Assembly: GCA_033439795.1 (NCBI GenBank)
Contig: JAUTDP010000004.1
Location: 1,364,001-1,428,000, forward strand
Origin: Sordaria brevicollis
Lineage: Eukaryota > Ascomycota > Sordariomycetes > Sordariales > Sordariaceae
Length of the DNA: 64,000 bases
Direction of reading: 5' to 3'
The notes under the pieces are model-generated. The model worked only from the letters and a program-made list of their open reading frames with translations, searched no databases and had not been told where the DNA came from. Shown one piece after another: positions 25,841-38,144 of the stretch. Each line of letters starts with the position of its first letter. Position 1 is the stretch's first letter. Made by a program: the position numbers and the translations under genes.

Positions 25841-27951
25841 ATAAATTTTCGAATAAATAGCGAATTTCGTTAATAAACGAAGAAGTTCCTTCTTTTTCGA
25901 CGACGAAATATCCATTCCTTACGCTATAAAAGCCAAAGTATTTTAAAGTTTTCCTTTCTCTTTAATTCTTTTTATCCTTTTTATTACTTTATTATATTAT
26001 AAATCAATTATAATTAAAAATACAATTATAATCGGTATTGCCAATAATATTAATATTATCGCCGTAGCGAAGATTATTAAAGAGAATTGTAAAATATTTT
26101 AAATAGTATAGGAAATTTACTCTAAGTAAGTAAAGGAGAGAAATATAAAATTCGAAGCGAATAAAATAGAATTAATATATTTTACGTAAATAAGGATATT
26201 AAGAATAGAAATTCTTTAATTCAGGGATATTATATTTTAATTAATAGAATTAATAAGATTCTTAAACGTTTAATTGGATTATAAATTTAATTATTGAATT
26301 TACGTAGAGGCTATTAAAAAAAAAATGAAAATTTAAATAAATACGTTAATTTAATTAATTATAAAGATTTAAGGTTATTCTTTCGTTTATACGAAGGAAA
26401 TTTATATTAAATATATTCGAAGCGTAATTATATATGGAATTTTAATTTTTTATTAACCGATAGAAATATATAATAAATTTTGAAGGATAATAATTAAATT
26501 AATTAAATATTAAATTAAATATTTAAAAATCGTCGCCGGGGCGTATAAGGCTACGCCGGTACGGAATTTTAAAATAAAAACTTTTTACCTATTATTCGAT
26601 TTTTATTTTAATAAACGGGTAAGGGTTTTTGAAAAAAAATTCGCCCGTACGGATTAAATTAAATTCGTTTATAGAATAATAATTTAAATAATTAATTATA
26701 TTTAAATAAAATGAATAAGAGGTCGATTATTTATTAATAAATTGGAAAATAATATTATTAAAGTTAAATGGGCGGAAGAATAGGTATTAATAGAGAATTT
26801 TATAGCGATTATAGCGGGATTACTTTTAGTAATAAGTGTATTTATTTAACCGTTATAGCCGCCGGAATTTTTAGCCTTCGATTAAGAAGTATAATTAAAG
26901 GACATTATAAAGAGGGAATAAGTATTATATTATAATTATTAATTAATAATAATAATAATTAAATTAAATCGGCGGTATAAATTTATAATTATTAATTTCG
27001 ACCCGAAGTTTAATAATATTGCGATAAAATAATATATAGTCGGTTAAAAAAAGAAAAAGCGGAAAAGAATTTAACCTTCGGAGGATAATAAGGATTATTA
27101 TTTATTAACGAAAGCGAAAAGTTCCTTCTTCGTTTAAACGAAAATAGAGGTAATCGGCCTTAGGGTTTTCCTTTTTTAAAGGAGGGTCCTTAATATTAAT
27201 ACCCCTATTTATTTATACGGATTAAGACGGGAAACGTTTTATTATATTTCGTTCGAATATTTCCGGATAGTAAATATATAATTCGTAATAACCGATTAGC
27301 CGTAAACGTAGGAATAATTCCAAATTTATTTAAATAATAAAATTAACGCCGAAAGAATTTTATTATAAGTATTTCGGTTAAAACGATTAAATAAATATTA
27401 TTTAGTAATCGAATTAAAAGAGGAGTAGCGAAATAAATTCGTTCGCTATTTTTAATTTTCTTTTTTTCCTTTTCTTTTAGTTTTATTTATTAATATATTA
27501 AAATAAAGACGGGGGAGGATTTTTATTTAATTAAAAATTTATTAAATTGCGAAGGCGATAATTTATTTAATTATTACTTCTTTTTATAATTAATTAAAAC
27601 CTTTAATATTTTATTATTATTAGCGAATAAATAGTTTTATTTATTAAATTAATAGGTATATTAACGTATAATATTAATTATAAATTAACGTTAAGCGAAT
27701 TAATTATTATTAGTAAAAATACAATTAGTAGGATAAATAGCCAGCGAATTAATTTCTATCGGGGAATTACTACGGGAAGGTATATAAATACCGCTATTAT
27801 TCGGGGGAATTCTATTATTATTATTATAAAATAAATTACTATTATTATTATAGGGTAAATTATTATTATCATTATAGGGGATATTATTTAAAGGAATATA
27901 ATTATTAATTAAATTATTTTTATTAGAAAAGAGGAATTTGCAATAGCTTTT

Positions 27952-28197
27952 TTGGAAATAATTATTAACCGACTACTTTCTATAACGAGTAAATTACTTC
28001 GGGGTATTAATAAAGCCGTTATTAGTAAAGCGAAGGTAAATCGTATTAATAAATTCTTTAATAACGATATAGAGGCGGATAAAATAGTCGTAGAATTCGC
28101 TATTAATTGGGTTTTTAATAACGACCTTTTTTTAAAAAACGTTATAGAGATTATAGAAGCCGCGAAGCGTATTAATTATATAATACGAAATTATTAA
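27952..28197 (+). pseudogene. Best-preserved reading frame in the LINE 3' region, function unknown
   Basis: An uninterrupted 81-codon frame (begins MEIIINRLLS, ends INYIIRNY) about 500 bp downstream of ORF2 in copy D. It is rich in Ile, Lys, Asn and Glu and looks helical. The same frame is readable in copy A (about 4735-4975) and copy H (about 52205-52460), where the breaks are TAA/TAG codons. It may extend past both ends: upstream with EEFVIAFLEI-like sequence, downstream with IL-NNLIKF. It lies in a different frame from the Tyr-rich tract before it. It is either a small third ORF or chance openness; the apparent ATG at 27952 is not trustworthy in a RIP context. No family is recognised. Confidence 0.35.
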
Positions 28198-28869
28198 AGT
28201 ATATTAAATAATTTAATTAAATTTAAGAACGAATTAGAATAGGAGACGTTAATAATATAAAGGATAATAATTTATTTAAATAATTAAGGATATAATAAAT
28301 CGATTTAGTAATAGCTTTTATATAAATATTATAACCCGGGATAAATATAAAAATAAGAAGGGTTTTAATTAATTGGAGGGTATAAGCGAAATATAGGGGA
28401 ATACGGATATAGTTTCGGAAAGGTTAATATAAGGATAAAATATAATAGAGGGAGGATTTATCCTTTCTTTAATATATGAAAGAATTTATTATTAATAAGG
28501 AATTTAGTAATATATTTAAAATTAATTTTAATATCGGTATTAACCGTATTAAATATAAAGGTCGGCGAAGGAAGGTAAGGGGGAAATGAATTTTTACCCT
28601 TATTTTCGTCGGAAATTTCTATTATTTTACAGAACGCTTTAATACGTTTTTAATAGGGAGTAACTATTTTAAATCGATTATTATTATTAAAAGAAGGAAA
28701 AGCCTAAAAAAGTTTAAAGGATAGGGGGTTTTTATATTTAGGGGAGAGAAATCCTTATATTAATATAAATTATAATAGAAACGTAATTATAATAAGGGGA
28801 AGAAGAGGATAAAAGGAATAAAAGGAAATTTAACAGTTGGGAGGTTTAATAGCGGTTGGAAGGGTAAAT

Positions 28870-28885
28870 AAGCGGGGGAGTAAAA
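28870..28885. repeat. Target-site duplication of G, left copy
   Basis: AAGCGGGGGAGTAAAA; the right copy AAACGGGGGAGTAGAA is at 35867-35882. The two differences are G/A, as RIP produces. Confidence 0.88.
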
Positions 28886-30617
28886 GTAAGATTCTTATTC
28901 CCTAGCTAAATTTATAGCGCTAATATAGTATAGGATCTATTTCCGATTCCCCGTAGGATAAAACCGTAGGCGTTAAGTACCCCGGATAAAAACCCCGGCT
29001 ATATTTCTCGGCGCGGACTTATCCGCGCCGCTTTTTCGGCGTTTTACGATTGTAGTATATATTTACTATTAATATAATTAATATACGTCTTATCCCTTCT
29101 ATTTACTATTATATTAGAATATTAAACCGCTTTACTTTTTTAATCCGCTATCCTATTCTTTATTTATTACTACTTTCCGCTTTTTATTCCCCGCCCGTTT
29201 ACCTTTTTAATTATTTTTAAATTTTTTAACCGTTAAATTTTCTTTTATTCTTTTTATTTTCTTCTTCCCTTTATTACGGTTATATTTCTACTATAATTTA
29301 TATTAATATAAAGATTTCCTTCCTTTAAATATAAAAACCCCTTATCCCTCCGGGTCTTTTTAAGCTTTTCCTTTTTTTAATAATAATAATCGATTCGAAA
29401 TGGTTATTTTCCGTTAGAAATGTATTAAAGCGTTCTATAAAATAATAGAAATTTCCGACGAAGATAAAGGTAAGAATTCGTTTCCCCTTTGCCCTTTTTC
29501 GTTAACCTTTATATTTAATATAATTAATACCGATATTAAAATTAATTTCGAACGTATTATTAAACGTTTTATTAGTAATAAATTCTTCTATATATTAAAA
29601 AAAGGGTAAGTTTTCCCTCTATTACGTTTTATCTTTACGTTAATTTCTCCGAAGTTGTATTTATATTCCCCCGTATTTTACTTATACTTTTTAATTAATT
29701 GAAGCCTTTTTTTCCTTTTTAATTATCCCGGATTATAATATTTATATAAAAGCCGTTATTAAATCGATTTATTATATTCCTAATTACCCGAGTAAATTAT
29801 TATCTTTTATATTATTAACGTTTTTTATTCTAATTTATCCTTAAATAAATTTAATTAAATTATTTAATATATTTTAGCGGTTTTACGTTATATAATTAAT
29901 ATACTTCGCAATTTTTATAATCTTTATAATATTTTTTAAGAGAAGGTTGTTAATAAAGATTTAATTAATAGTAAATTCCGCGATTATTTTGTCCGCTTCC
30001 GTATCGTCGTTAAGGAGTTTACCGGTACGATTCGCTTTCGCCTTATTAATAATAGTTTTATTAATATTTTAAAATAGTTTATTCGTTATAGAAAATAATC
30101 GGTTAATGATTATTTTTAGAAAGGTTATTACGAATTCTTCTTTTTTAATAAAGATAATTTAATCGGCGGTCGTATTCCTTTAAATAATATCCCCTATAAT
30201 AATAATAGTAGTTTATTCTATAGCGGTAACGGTAATTTACTTTATAGTAGTAATAGTAAAATTCTTCCGAATAATAGCGGTATTTATATACCTTCTTATA
30301 ATAATTCCTCGATAGAAATTAATTCGCCGGCCATTCGTCCTACCGGTCCTATTCTTATTAATAATAATTAATTCGCTTAGTATTAATTTATAATTGATAT
30401 TATATATTAATATATTCGTTAATTCGATAAATAGAACCGTTTATTCGCTAATAATAATAAGATATTGAAGGCTTTGGTTAATCGTAAGAAGAAGTAATAG
30501 TTAAATAAAACGTCGTTTTCGCGGCCCGATAAATTCTTAATTAAATGGAAATCCTCCCCCGTTTTCGTTCTAGTATATTAGTAAATAAAAGTAAAAGAAA
30601 AGGAAGAAAAGAAAATT

Positions 30618-33600
30618 AAAAGTAGCGAATAAATTTATTTCGCCGCTCTTTTTTTAATTCGATTGTTAAGTAGTATTTATTTAATCGTCCTAATTAAAGT
30701 ATTTATAATAAAATTCTTTCGGCTTTAATTTTATCGTTTAAATAAATTTAAAATTATTTTTATATTTACGGCTAATTGGTTATTGCGAATTACGTATTTA
30801 TTATCTAGAAATATTCGAATATAATATAGTAGAATATTTCCCGTTTTAATCCGTATAAGTAAATAGGGGTATTAATATCGGGGATTCTCCTTTAGAAAAG
30901 GAAAGCCCTAAGGCCGATTACTTCCGTTTTTATTTAAACGAAGAAGGAGTTTTTCGCTTTCGTTAATAAATAATAATCCTTATTATTTTCCGAAGGTTAG
31001 GTTCTCTTCCGCTTCTTCTTTTTTTAACCAATTATATACCGTTTTATCGCGGTATTATTAAATTTCGGGTCGAAGTTAATAATTATAAATTTATACCGCC
31101 GATTTAATTTGGTTATTATTACCGTTAATTAATAATTATAATATAATATTTACTTTCTTTTTATAATATCCTTTAATTATACTTTTCGATTAAAGGTTAA
31201 AAATTCCGGTAGTTATAATAATTAAGCGGGTATACCCGTTACCGGGGGCGGTCTTATTATAATTATTATAAGGTTTTTTATTAGTATCTATTCTTCCGTT
31301 TATTTAATTTTAGTAGTATTATTTTCCAGTCTATTAATAAATAGTCGACTTTTTATTCGTTTTATTTGGATATAATTAATTATTTAAATTACTATTCTTT
31401 AAACGAATTTAATTTAATCTATATGGGCGAATTTTTCTTCGAAAGCCCTTATTCGTTTATTAAAATAGAGGTCGAATAGTAGGTAAAAAATTTCCGTTTT
31501 AAAATTCCGTATTAACGTAACTTTATACGCCCTGGCGACGATTTTTAAATATTTAATTTAATATTTAATTAATCCGATTATTATCCTTCGGGGTTTATTA
31601 TATATTTTTATCGGTTAATAGAAAGTTAAGGCTTTATATATAATTGCGTTTTGAATATATTTAATATAAATTTCCTTCGCGTGAGCGAAAGAATAATCCT
31701 AAATCTTTATAATTAATTAAGTTAATATATTCGTTTAAATTTTTATTTTTTTTTTTAATAACTTCCGTATAGGTTCGATAATTGAATTTACGGTTTAATT
31801 AAACGTTTAAGAATTTTATCAATTCTATTAATTGAAATATAATATCCCCGAATTAAAGAATTTCCGTTTTTAATACCTTCGTCTATATAAAATATATTAA
31901 TTCCGTTTTATTCGCTTCGAATTCTATATTTCTTTCCTTTATTTATTCGGAATAAATTTTTTATATTATTTAAAATATTTTATAATTCTTTTTAATAATT
32001 TTTATTATAGCGACGATATTAATATCGTCGGCGAAGCCGACCGTAATTATATTTTTGACCGTAATTAATTTATAATATAATAAAGTAATAAAGAAGATAA
32101 AAAGAATTAGAAAGAGGGGGGAGCTTTAGGGTATTTTGGTTTTTATAGCGTAGGGAGTAGATATTTCGTCGTCGAAGAAGAGGGAACCTCTTTATTCGTT
32201 AACGAAATTCGTTATTTATTCGAAAATTTATTATAAGAATTATATTTCCTATAGGGTATATAATAATTATTTATAATTAATTCTATCGAATACGCTTTTG
32301 AAATTAAAGAGTATTAATAATATAACGGCTCCGAGTTTTTAAATTGTATATATAATATTTATAATAATATAGATTATAAATTTAGTCGAACGGTTTACCC
32401 GATTATTTATTTAGCCTTTTAATAGGAAATTGAATTCTTTTACAGTTTGGGTAAATTTTTTAACGATAAGCGTTTTAAGGATTTTCCCGACGTTATTTAA
32501 TAGTAAAATTAGCTTCTACGCGCCGGTTAGCTTTTATTATATAACGGTTTTTTTTAATTTTTTAAGAACGATTATTTTCGTATTTTTGAATTATTATAGG
32601 AAGTATTTAAGACGAAAATTCGTAATTGTGAAAATAGTTATAATTTTTCGGAATAATTTTTTATAAATTTTTAAAAATTTATTCGAATATTAATTAATAT
32701 TTAGTATTTTATTCGGAATTATCCGAAATAAGATTTCTTAAATATCTTCTTCGGTAATTAATTCGTTAATAAGTAATAAATTATTAGTATTTAGGGGAAG
32801 GGTCTAATTAGGTAAATAATTTATAAGGATATTTATTTTTGGGAAGAAACGTTCGGCGAAAATATTCGCTTTACCATTATAGTCTTCGATTTTTTTTATT
32901 CCTTTATATTATTTAAGAATTAGGAATTTAGGCGGGTTTATTAATAAATAATTTCGGGTATAGGCTTATTTTTCGAAGGTTTAAAATTCTTTTAAATTCT
33001 TCAATACTTTTTCAATACTTTTTCGCTATATTATTTATTAAGCTTTTATATTAATTTTTCTTTCCTTTATTAATATTTTTACGAATTTTATTTAATTTAA
33101 GGATATTTTTTCTTTATATTATTTTTATTATTTCCGCTTCGCATTTTTCGTTATTATTTTATATTTTAGCGTTTATTATTTCGCTTTTTTCCTTCGACTT
33201 TTTTTCTAGTATAAAATAAATTCTTCCGCTATATTTATAAATTTTTTATCGAATTTATTAAATATAAATTCTAATTCCTTTTTTATATTAATTTTCACCG
33301 GGACCGAAATCCGTTATAATGCCGCTTCTCGTACCTTTTTTACGTTTATTAAATTTTAATTATAATTTTTTTCTATTTCCACTTTCCTAACTTTTCTTCC
33401 GGTATAGATTTAAATTTTTTAAAGATAATAGTCCGAACCGGTTTATTTATATTATTACGCCCTTTAGTATTCGGTTTCGACTTTTAGTATTATTTATATA
33501 TAATCGATTATCCTATTTCTCTCTTCTTATATTATATTATTTATACGGGTCGGTTCCCTTTTAGGGGTAATAAATTATATACGTTACTATTATATTTATA

Positions 33601-34075
33601 TAAAGAGTTTTTCGGCTTTTGGGTTAATTTTATTCTCTAAATCCTAATTGGGATAATAGAGGTTAAAATCCCCAATAATTACAATTTAATATTTTGCCGG
33701 GGTTTTTTCTTTAAGGAATTCGAAGAGGGGAGACCCCTATTTATATTTTAATATTTTATATATTTTAATAGGGGAATAAATTGAATAAATGGTTAATAAT
33801 TCTTTTAAATTTTTAAACGTTATAGAGGTTTAATTTTTCTCGACGTAAAAGTTTAAATCCTTAAAGTTCTATTTTTTATTTATATAAATAACCGCCCTCC
33901 CCTTTTTTAAATAATTTACCTTAATATATTTACCGTTTTATAAATGATAAATATCTTCGTTTAAATTCCTACCCGGCTTTTAAATCGCTATAATATAATA
34001 GGTCTTTTCTTATTCGAATAGTAATTTCCCTCTTTTATATAATTTCCCTATATTTTAATAGAATATTTTTAATTG
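30618..34075 (-). pseudogene. LINE ORF2 of copy G, decayed but with intact RT box
   Basis: Endonuclease-RT protein read right to left. The endonuclease starts near 34075. A GDFN-type block lies near 33672 (minus strand GGGGATTTTAAC). The RT catalytic box is at 32024-32035, where TTC GCC GAC GAT reads FADD with both Asp codons intact. The thumb GAYK-type motif is near 31530, and the C-terminal Cys/His motif region near 30830-30900. TAA/TAG codons still interrupt the frame many times, so no functional enzyme can be made. Confidence 0.83.
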
Positions 34076-34099
34076 GATTATTAATTATTCTATAAGGGA

Positions 34100-35835
34100 G
34101 TATTTTTTAACCCCGTAAATAGAGTGGGAATAAGAATTTTTTCTTTTTAGGTAGCCGGTTTAGCGGTAGCGATTAAACCGGCGCCGTTCCGAGTATTTGA
34201 GTTTTAAAAATTCGTAAATACGTTTATTAAACTTTTAATTATTAATTTTAATTTAATAGAAGGCTTATTAATCCGTTTACGGGTATAACCTTTATTTCTA
34301 CTTTTAAATTCCTTTTTACGAATAATTATAATATAAACGGTAGAAGGGGCGTTAGGGAGATCGATATCCTTATTATTTATTATTACCGCCGGCTTTAATA
34401 TAATATTTTTTTCGGAGTCTTTCCGGTGCGTAAATAAATATAGTTTTTTAGTATATTCTATAGTAGCCTTCGTAATAATTTTTTTAAAAATAGGGTATAC
34501 CTTCTTTTCGAAGGTATAATATTTATATTTTTTATATAGAGTATAAAAAATTAGTAATTTATCCTCGTTAAATAAATAATTCGCTTCTTTAAAATAATCT
34601 TTATTATATTTATCTTTATTATAACGTTTATAAACGTTAACGTTATAATAGAATTTCCTTAAATATTTTACGCCTTAATAAATAAAATATTATTAAATAT
34701 TAGCCGAAGAGGTAAACGGTTTATAAATATATACGCCGCTTTCTTAAAAAAGGAATCCTTTATAGAGAATTTCGGTTACTTTTATAATTATAACCTCTAT
34801 TATAAAAAATCCTTTATCCTTATTAATTTTTTTCTTTTACGGGTGTATTTTAATAATAAAAGCGGTCGGGTTTATTTATTATATTTTATAAATAATATCC
34901 TTTATCTTTATATATTTAACGATATTCGCTTAAGGGAACCCTTTGGCGATTAATATAATAGTATTTAAAAATACGAACGCTTTTTTACTAAAGACCTTTT
35001 TAATTTAAATTTAATATTATTAATACTATTCGTATATAACGTTATCGAATATAATTTTATAATTTCCGGTCGTAAATAATTTTATAACGGTTCGTATAAT
35101 ATTAAGGGTACTAATCTTTAAATTATAAAGTATTTTCTTAATTTAAATCTTAATTTTTTCGTTCGTCCGTTTTAAATATTAAATATTAATTATAATATTT
35201 CGAATAAAGAAGGTACGGTCGTAATTAACGGGGAGTATTTTCGGGGGGGGGGGTAATAATTATAGTATATTAAAGGATAAACCCGGTTTTAGGAAGAACG
35301 TCTTTTATAATTCCGATTTATATTTTTAGCGCCTTTTTAACGTTCTTTTATAATTCCTATAGGATTATTTTCTTTAAATCGTTAAAATCTTTCTTAATAA
35401 TAATTTGGTCGTTATTAATTTTATTAACTTCGGGGTACGTTATTTTACTTTTCTTCGTAAGGATTTTCGTATATTCGTTAAATAATTTACGAACCTAATT
35501 ACGGTTTTCGAGCGAGATAGCGTCGTAATCCGAAAATTTATTCGCTTTAGTAATAAATTTCTTTATAGTTTCGTCGTCCTTTTGCGTTTTTTCCGAAGTT
35601 TTCGTAGCGTACGTTGCGTTAGGGTTATTATAAATTAAGAATCCTACGAATAGGTTGTAAACGTTATTTTCGAATTTATAATTACCGTTATTAATCGCTA
35701 TTGGTAATAACGATATATCGTTATCGTTATATTCGTTGTAGGATATCGTAAGGGATGTAAAAGACCCTCTTGAGTCGATTCCCGTTATTGGTTTTCGTTT
35801 TGGAGCGTTCCTCGACTAGAAATCGGCGTTTCCGG
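34100..35835 (-). pseudogene. LINE ORF1 of copy G, decayed
   Basis: Gag-like ORF1 on the minus strand. It has the N-terminal basic region (RKPITGIDS-like near 35780), the charged helical stretch, an 11-residue poly-C tract (seen as G at 35243-35253) and zinc-knuckle remnants near 34470-34640. The tract length differs from those of D, E, F, I and J. Confidence 0.7.
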
Positions 35836-35882
35836 TTCCAAAGCAGTTTTTCCTTTAATAATAATTAAACGGGGGAGTAGAA

Positions 35883-36180
35883 AGTGGAAGGTAATAATAA
35901 ATAAGGGATAGAACGGCGGATTAAAAAAGCGGAACGGTTTAATATTTTAATATAATAATAAATAGAAAGGATAAAATAAATTTCAATTATATTAGCGGTA
36001 AATATATACCGCAATTATAGAACGCTAAAAAAGCGGCGTAAATAAATCCGCGCCGGGAAATATAACCGGGGTTTTTATCCGGGGCGCTTAACGCCTACGG
36101 TTTTATCCTACGGGGAATTAAAAATAAACCCTATATTATATTAACGCTATAAATTTAATTAGGGAATAAGAATCTTACTT
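35883..36180 (+). mobile_element. LINE copy D, part 4 of 4 (structured 3' end)
   Basis: The last 298 bp of copy D after G, holding the GC-rich 3' block (CCGGGGTTTTTATCCGGGGCG near 36067) and ending AATCTTACTT at 36180. The second copy of the D/H target sequence follows directly (36181-36194). Confidence 0.9.
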
Positions 36181-36194
36181 ACTCCTTTATATTA
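36181..36194. repeat. Shared TSD between D and H
   Basis: ACTCCTTTATATTA, serving as right TSD of D and left TSD of H; third copy at 53475-53488. Two same-orientation insertions have used one target sequence. Confidence 0.8.
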
Positions 36195-38104
36195 GCGGAA
36201 GTGGAAGAAGGTTATAATTAGAATTTAATGGATACGGAAAAGGTGCGAGAGGCGGCGTTATAACGGATTTCGGTCCCGGCGAAGATCGATACGAAAGAGG
36301 AATTAGAATTTATATTCGATAAGTTCGATAGAGAATTCGTAAATATAATAGAGGAATTCGTCCCGTACCGGAAAAAAAGTCGAAGGAGAAGAGCGAAATA
36401 ATAGACGTTAAAATATAAAATAGCGACGAAAGATACGAAATAAAAGTAATAAAAGTAATATAAGGAAAGGATATTTTCGAATAAAATAAAATTTATAGAA
36501 ATATTAATAAAGAAAAGAAAAATTAATACGAAAGTTTAATAAGCGATATAGTAAGAAAGCGTTAAAAAAACGTTAAAGAATTTAAATAAATTTTAAACCT
36601 TTAAAAAATAAGCCTATATTTAAAACTATTTACTAATAAACCCGCCTAAATTCTTAATTTTTAAATAATACGAAGGAATAAAAAAAATTGAAAATTATAA
36701 TAGTAAAGCGAATATTTTTACTAAACGTTTTTTTTCGAAGGTAAACGTCCTTACGGATTATTTATTTAATTAAACCCTTCCTTTAAATATTAGTAATTCG
36801 TTATTTATTAACGAATTAATTATTAAAGAAGATATTTAAAAAATTTTATTTCGGATAGCTTTAAATAAGGTACCGGGCGTTAATTAGTATTTAAATAAAT
36901 TTTTAAAAACTTATAAAGAATTATTCCGAAAAGCTATAGCCGTTTTTACGGTTACGAATTTTCGTTTTAAATATTTCCTATAGCGGTTTAAAAACGTAAA
37001 AGTAATTATTTTTAAAAAATTAAGAAAAACCGCCGTATAATAAACGTTAACCGGCGCGTAGAAGCCAATTTTATTATTAAATAACGTTGGGAAAATCTTC
37101 GAAACGTTCGTTATTAAAAAATTCACCCAAATTGTAAAAGAATTTAATTTCCTATTAAAGGGTTAAATAAGTAATCGGGTAAACCGTTCGACCGAATTTA
37201 CTATTTATATTATTACGAATATTATATATACGGTTTAAAAATTTAAAGCCGTTATATCGTTAATACTTTTTAATTTTAAAAATATATTTAATAAAATTAA
37301 TTATAGGTAATTATTATATATTTTATAAGAAATATAATTTTTACGATATATTTTCGAATAGGTAACGAATTTCGTTAATAAATAAAGAGGTTCCCTTTTT
37401 TTCGACGACGAAATATCCGTTCCCTACGTTATAAAAACCGGAATACCCTAAAATCCCCCTCTCTCCTTAATTCTTTTTATCCTTTTTATTACTTTATTAT
37501 ATTATAAATTAATTACGGTTAAAAATATAATTACAGTCGGCTTTACCGACGATATTAATATCGTCGCTATAACGAAGATTATTAAAGAAAATTGTAAAAT
37601 ATTTGAAACGGTATAAAAAATTTATTCTAAATAAGTAAAGGAGAGAAATATAGAATTTAAAGCGAATAAAACGGAATTAATATATTTTATACGGACGAAG
37701 GTATTAAAAACGGAAATTCTTTAATTTAGGGATATTATATTTCAATTAATAGAATTAATAAAATTCCTAAATGTTTAATTAAATTATAAATTTAATTATT
37801 GAATTTACGTAAAGGTTATTAAAAAGAAAATAAAAATTTAAATAAATATATTAATTCGGTTAACCGTAAAGATTTAGGGTTATTCCTTCATTCGTACGAA
37901 GGAAATTTATATTAAATATATTCAAAATACAATTATATATAAAGTTTTAACTTTTTACTAATTAATAAAAATATACGGCAAACCCCGAAGGATAATAATC
38001 GGATTAATTAAATATTAAATTAAATATTTAAAAATCGTCGTCGAAGCGTATAAAATTACACTAGTATAAAATTTTAAAATAAAAATTTTTTACCTATTAT
38101 TCGA
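36195..38104 (+). mobile_element. LINE copy H, part 1 of 2 (5'-truncated, ORF2)
   Basis: H begins abruptly in ORF2 (GCGGAAGTGGAAGAAGG, element position about 2480) right after the TSD, a typical 5' truncation of target-primed insertion. The RT box reads FTDD at 37542-37553, with both Asp codons intact. It is interrupted by copy I at ACCTATTATTCGA (38092-38104) and resumes at 50872. Its total of 4513 bp matches a full element minus the missing 5' part. Confidence 0.88.
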
Positions 38105-38144
38105 AACCTTTCCGAAACTATATTTATATTTTAGTAAATAAAGG

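Larger units (their letters stand above)
25841..28885 (+). mobile_element. LINE copy D, part 3 of 4 (RT to 3' region)
   Basis: This continues copy D from the RT fingers through the end of ORF2 (about 27452) and most of the 3' region. The RT box reads IANN at 26037-26048. It is interrupted by the minus-strand copy G at the TSD AAGCGGGGGAGTAAAA (28870-28885). Confidence 0.88.
28886..35866 (-). mobile_element. LINE copy G, full length, minus strand, least decayed
   Basis: A 6981-bp copy in reverse orientation within D, bracketed by a 16-bp TSD. The 3' end is on the left (GTAAGATTCTTATTCCC, hairpin stem at 29010-29029). The 5' end is on the right (AAACGCCGATT... on the minus strand near 35826, with AAAACTGCTTTGGAACC). 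It keeps the only intact FADD box seen in the window and a perfect 3' stem, which suggests it is among the youngest insertions or had fewer RIP cycles. It is still non-coding because of many stops. Confidence 0.93.

Noticed and set aside
32430..32666. Plus-strand 78-codon open frame; near-identical ones at 36911-37126 (minus) and 60131-60352 (plus)
   Set aside because: All three are the antisense of the same RT segment in LINE copies G, H and L. Their openness and similarity follow from the shared LINE sequence, not from a separate gene.
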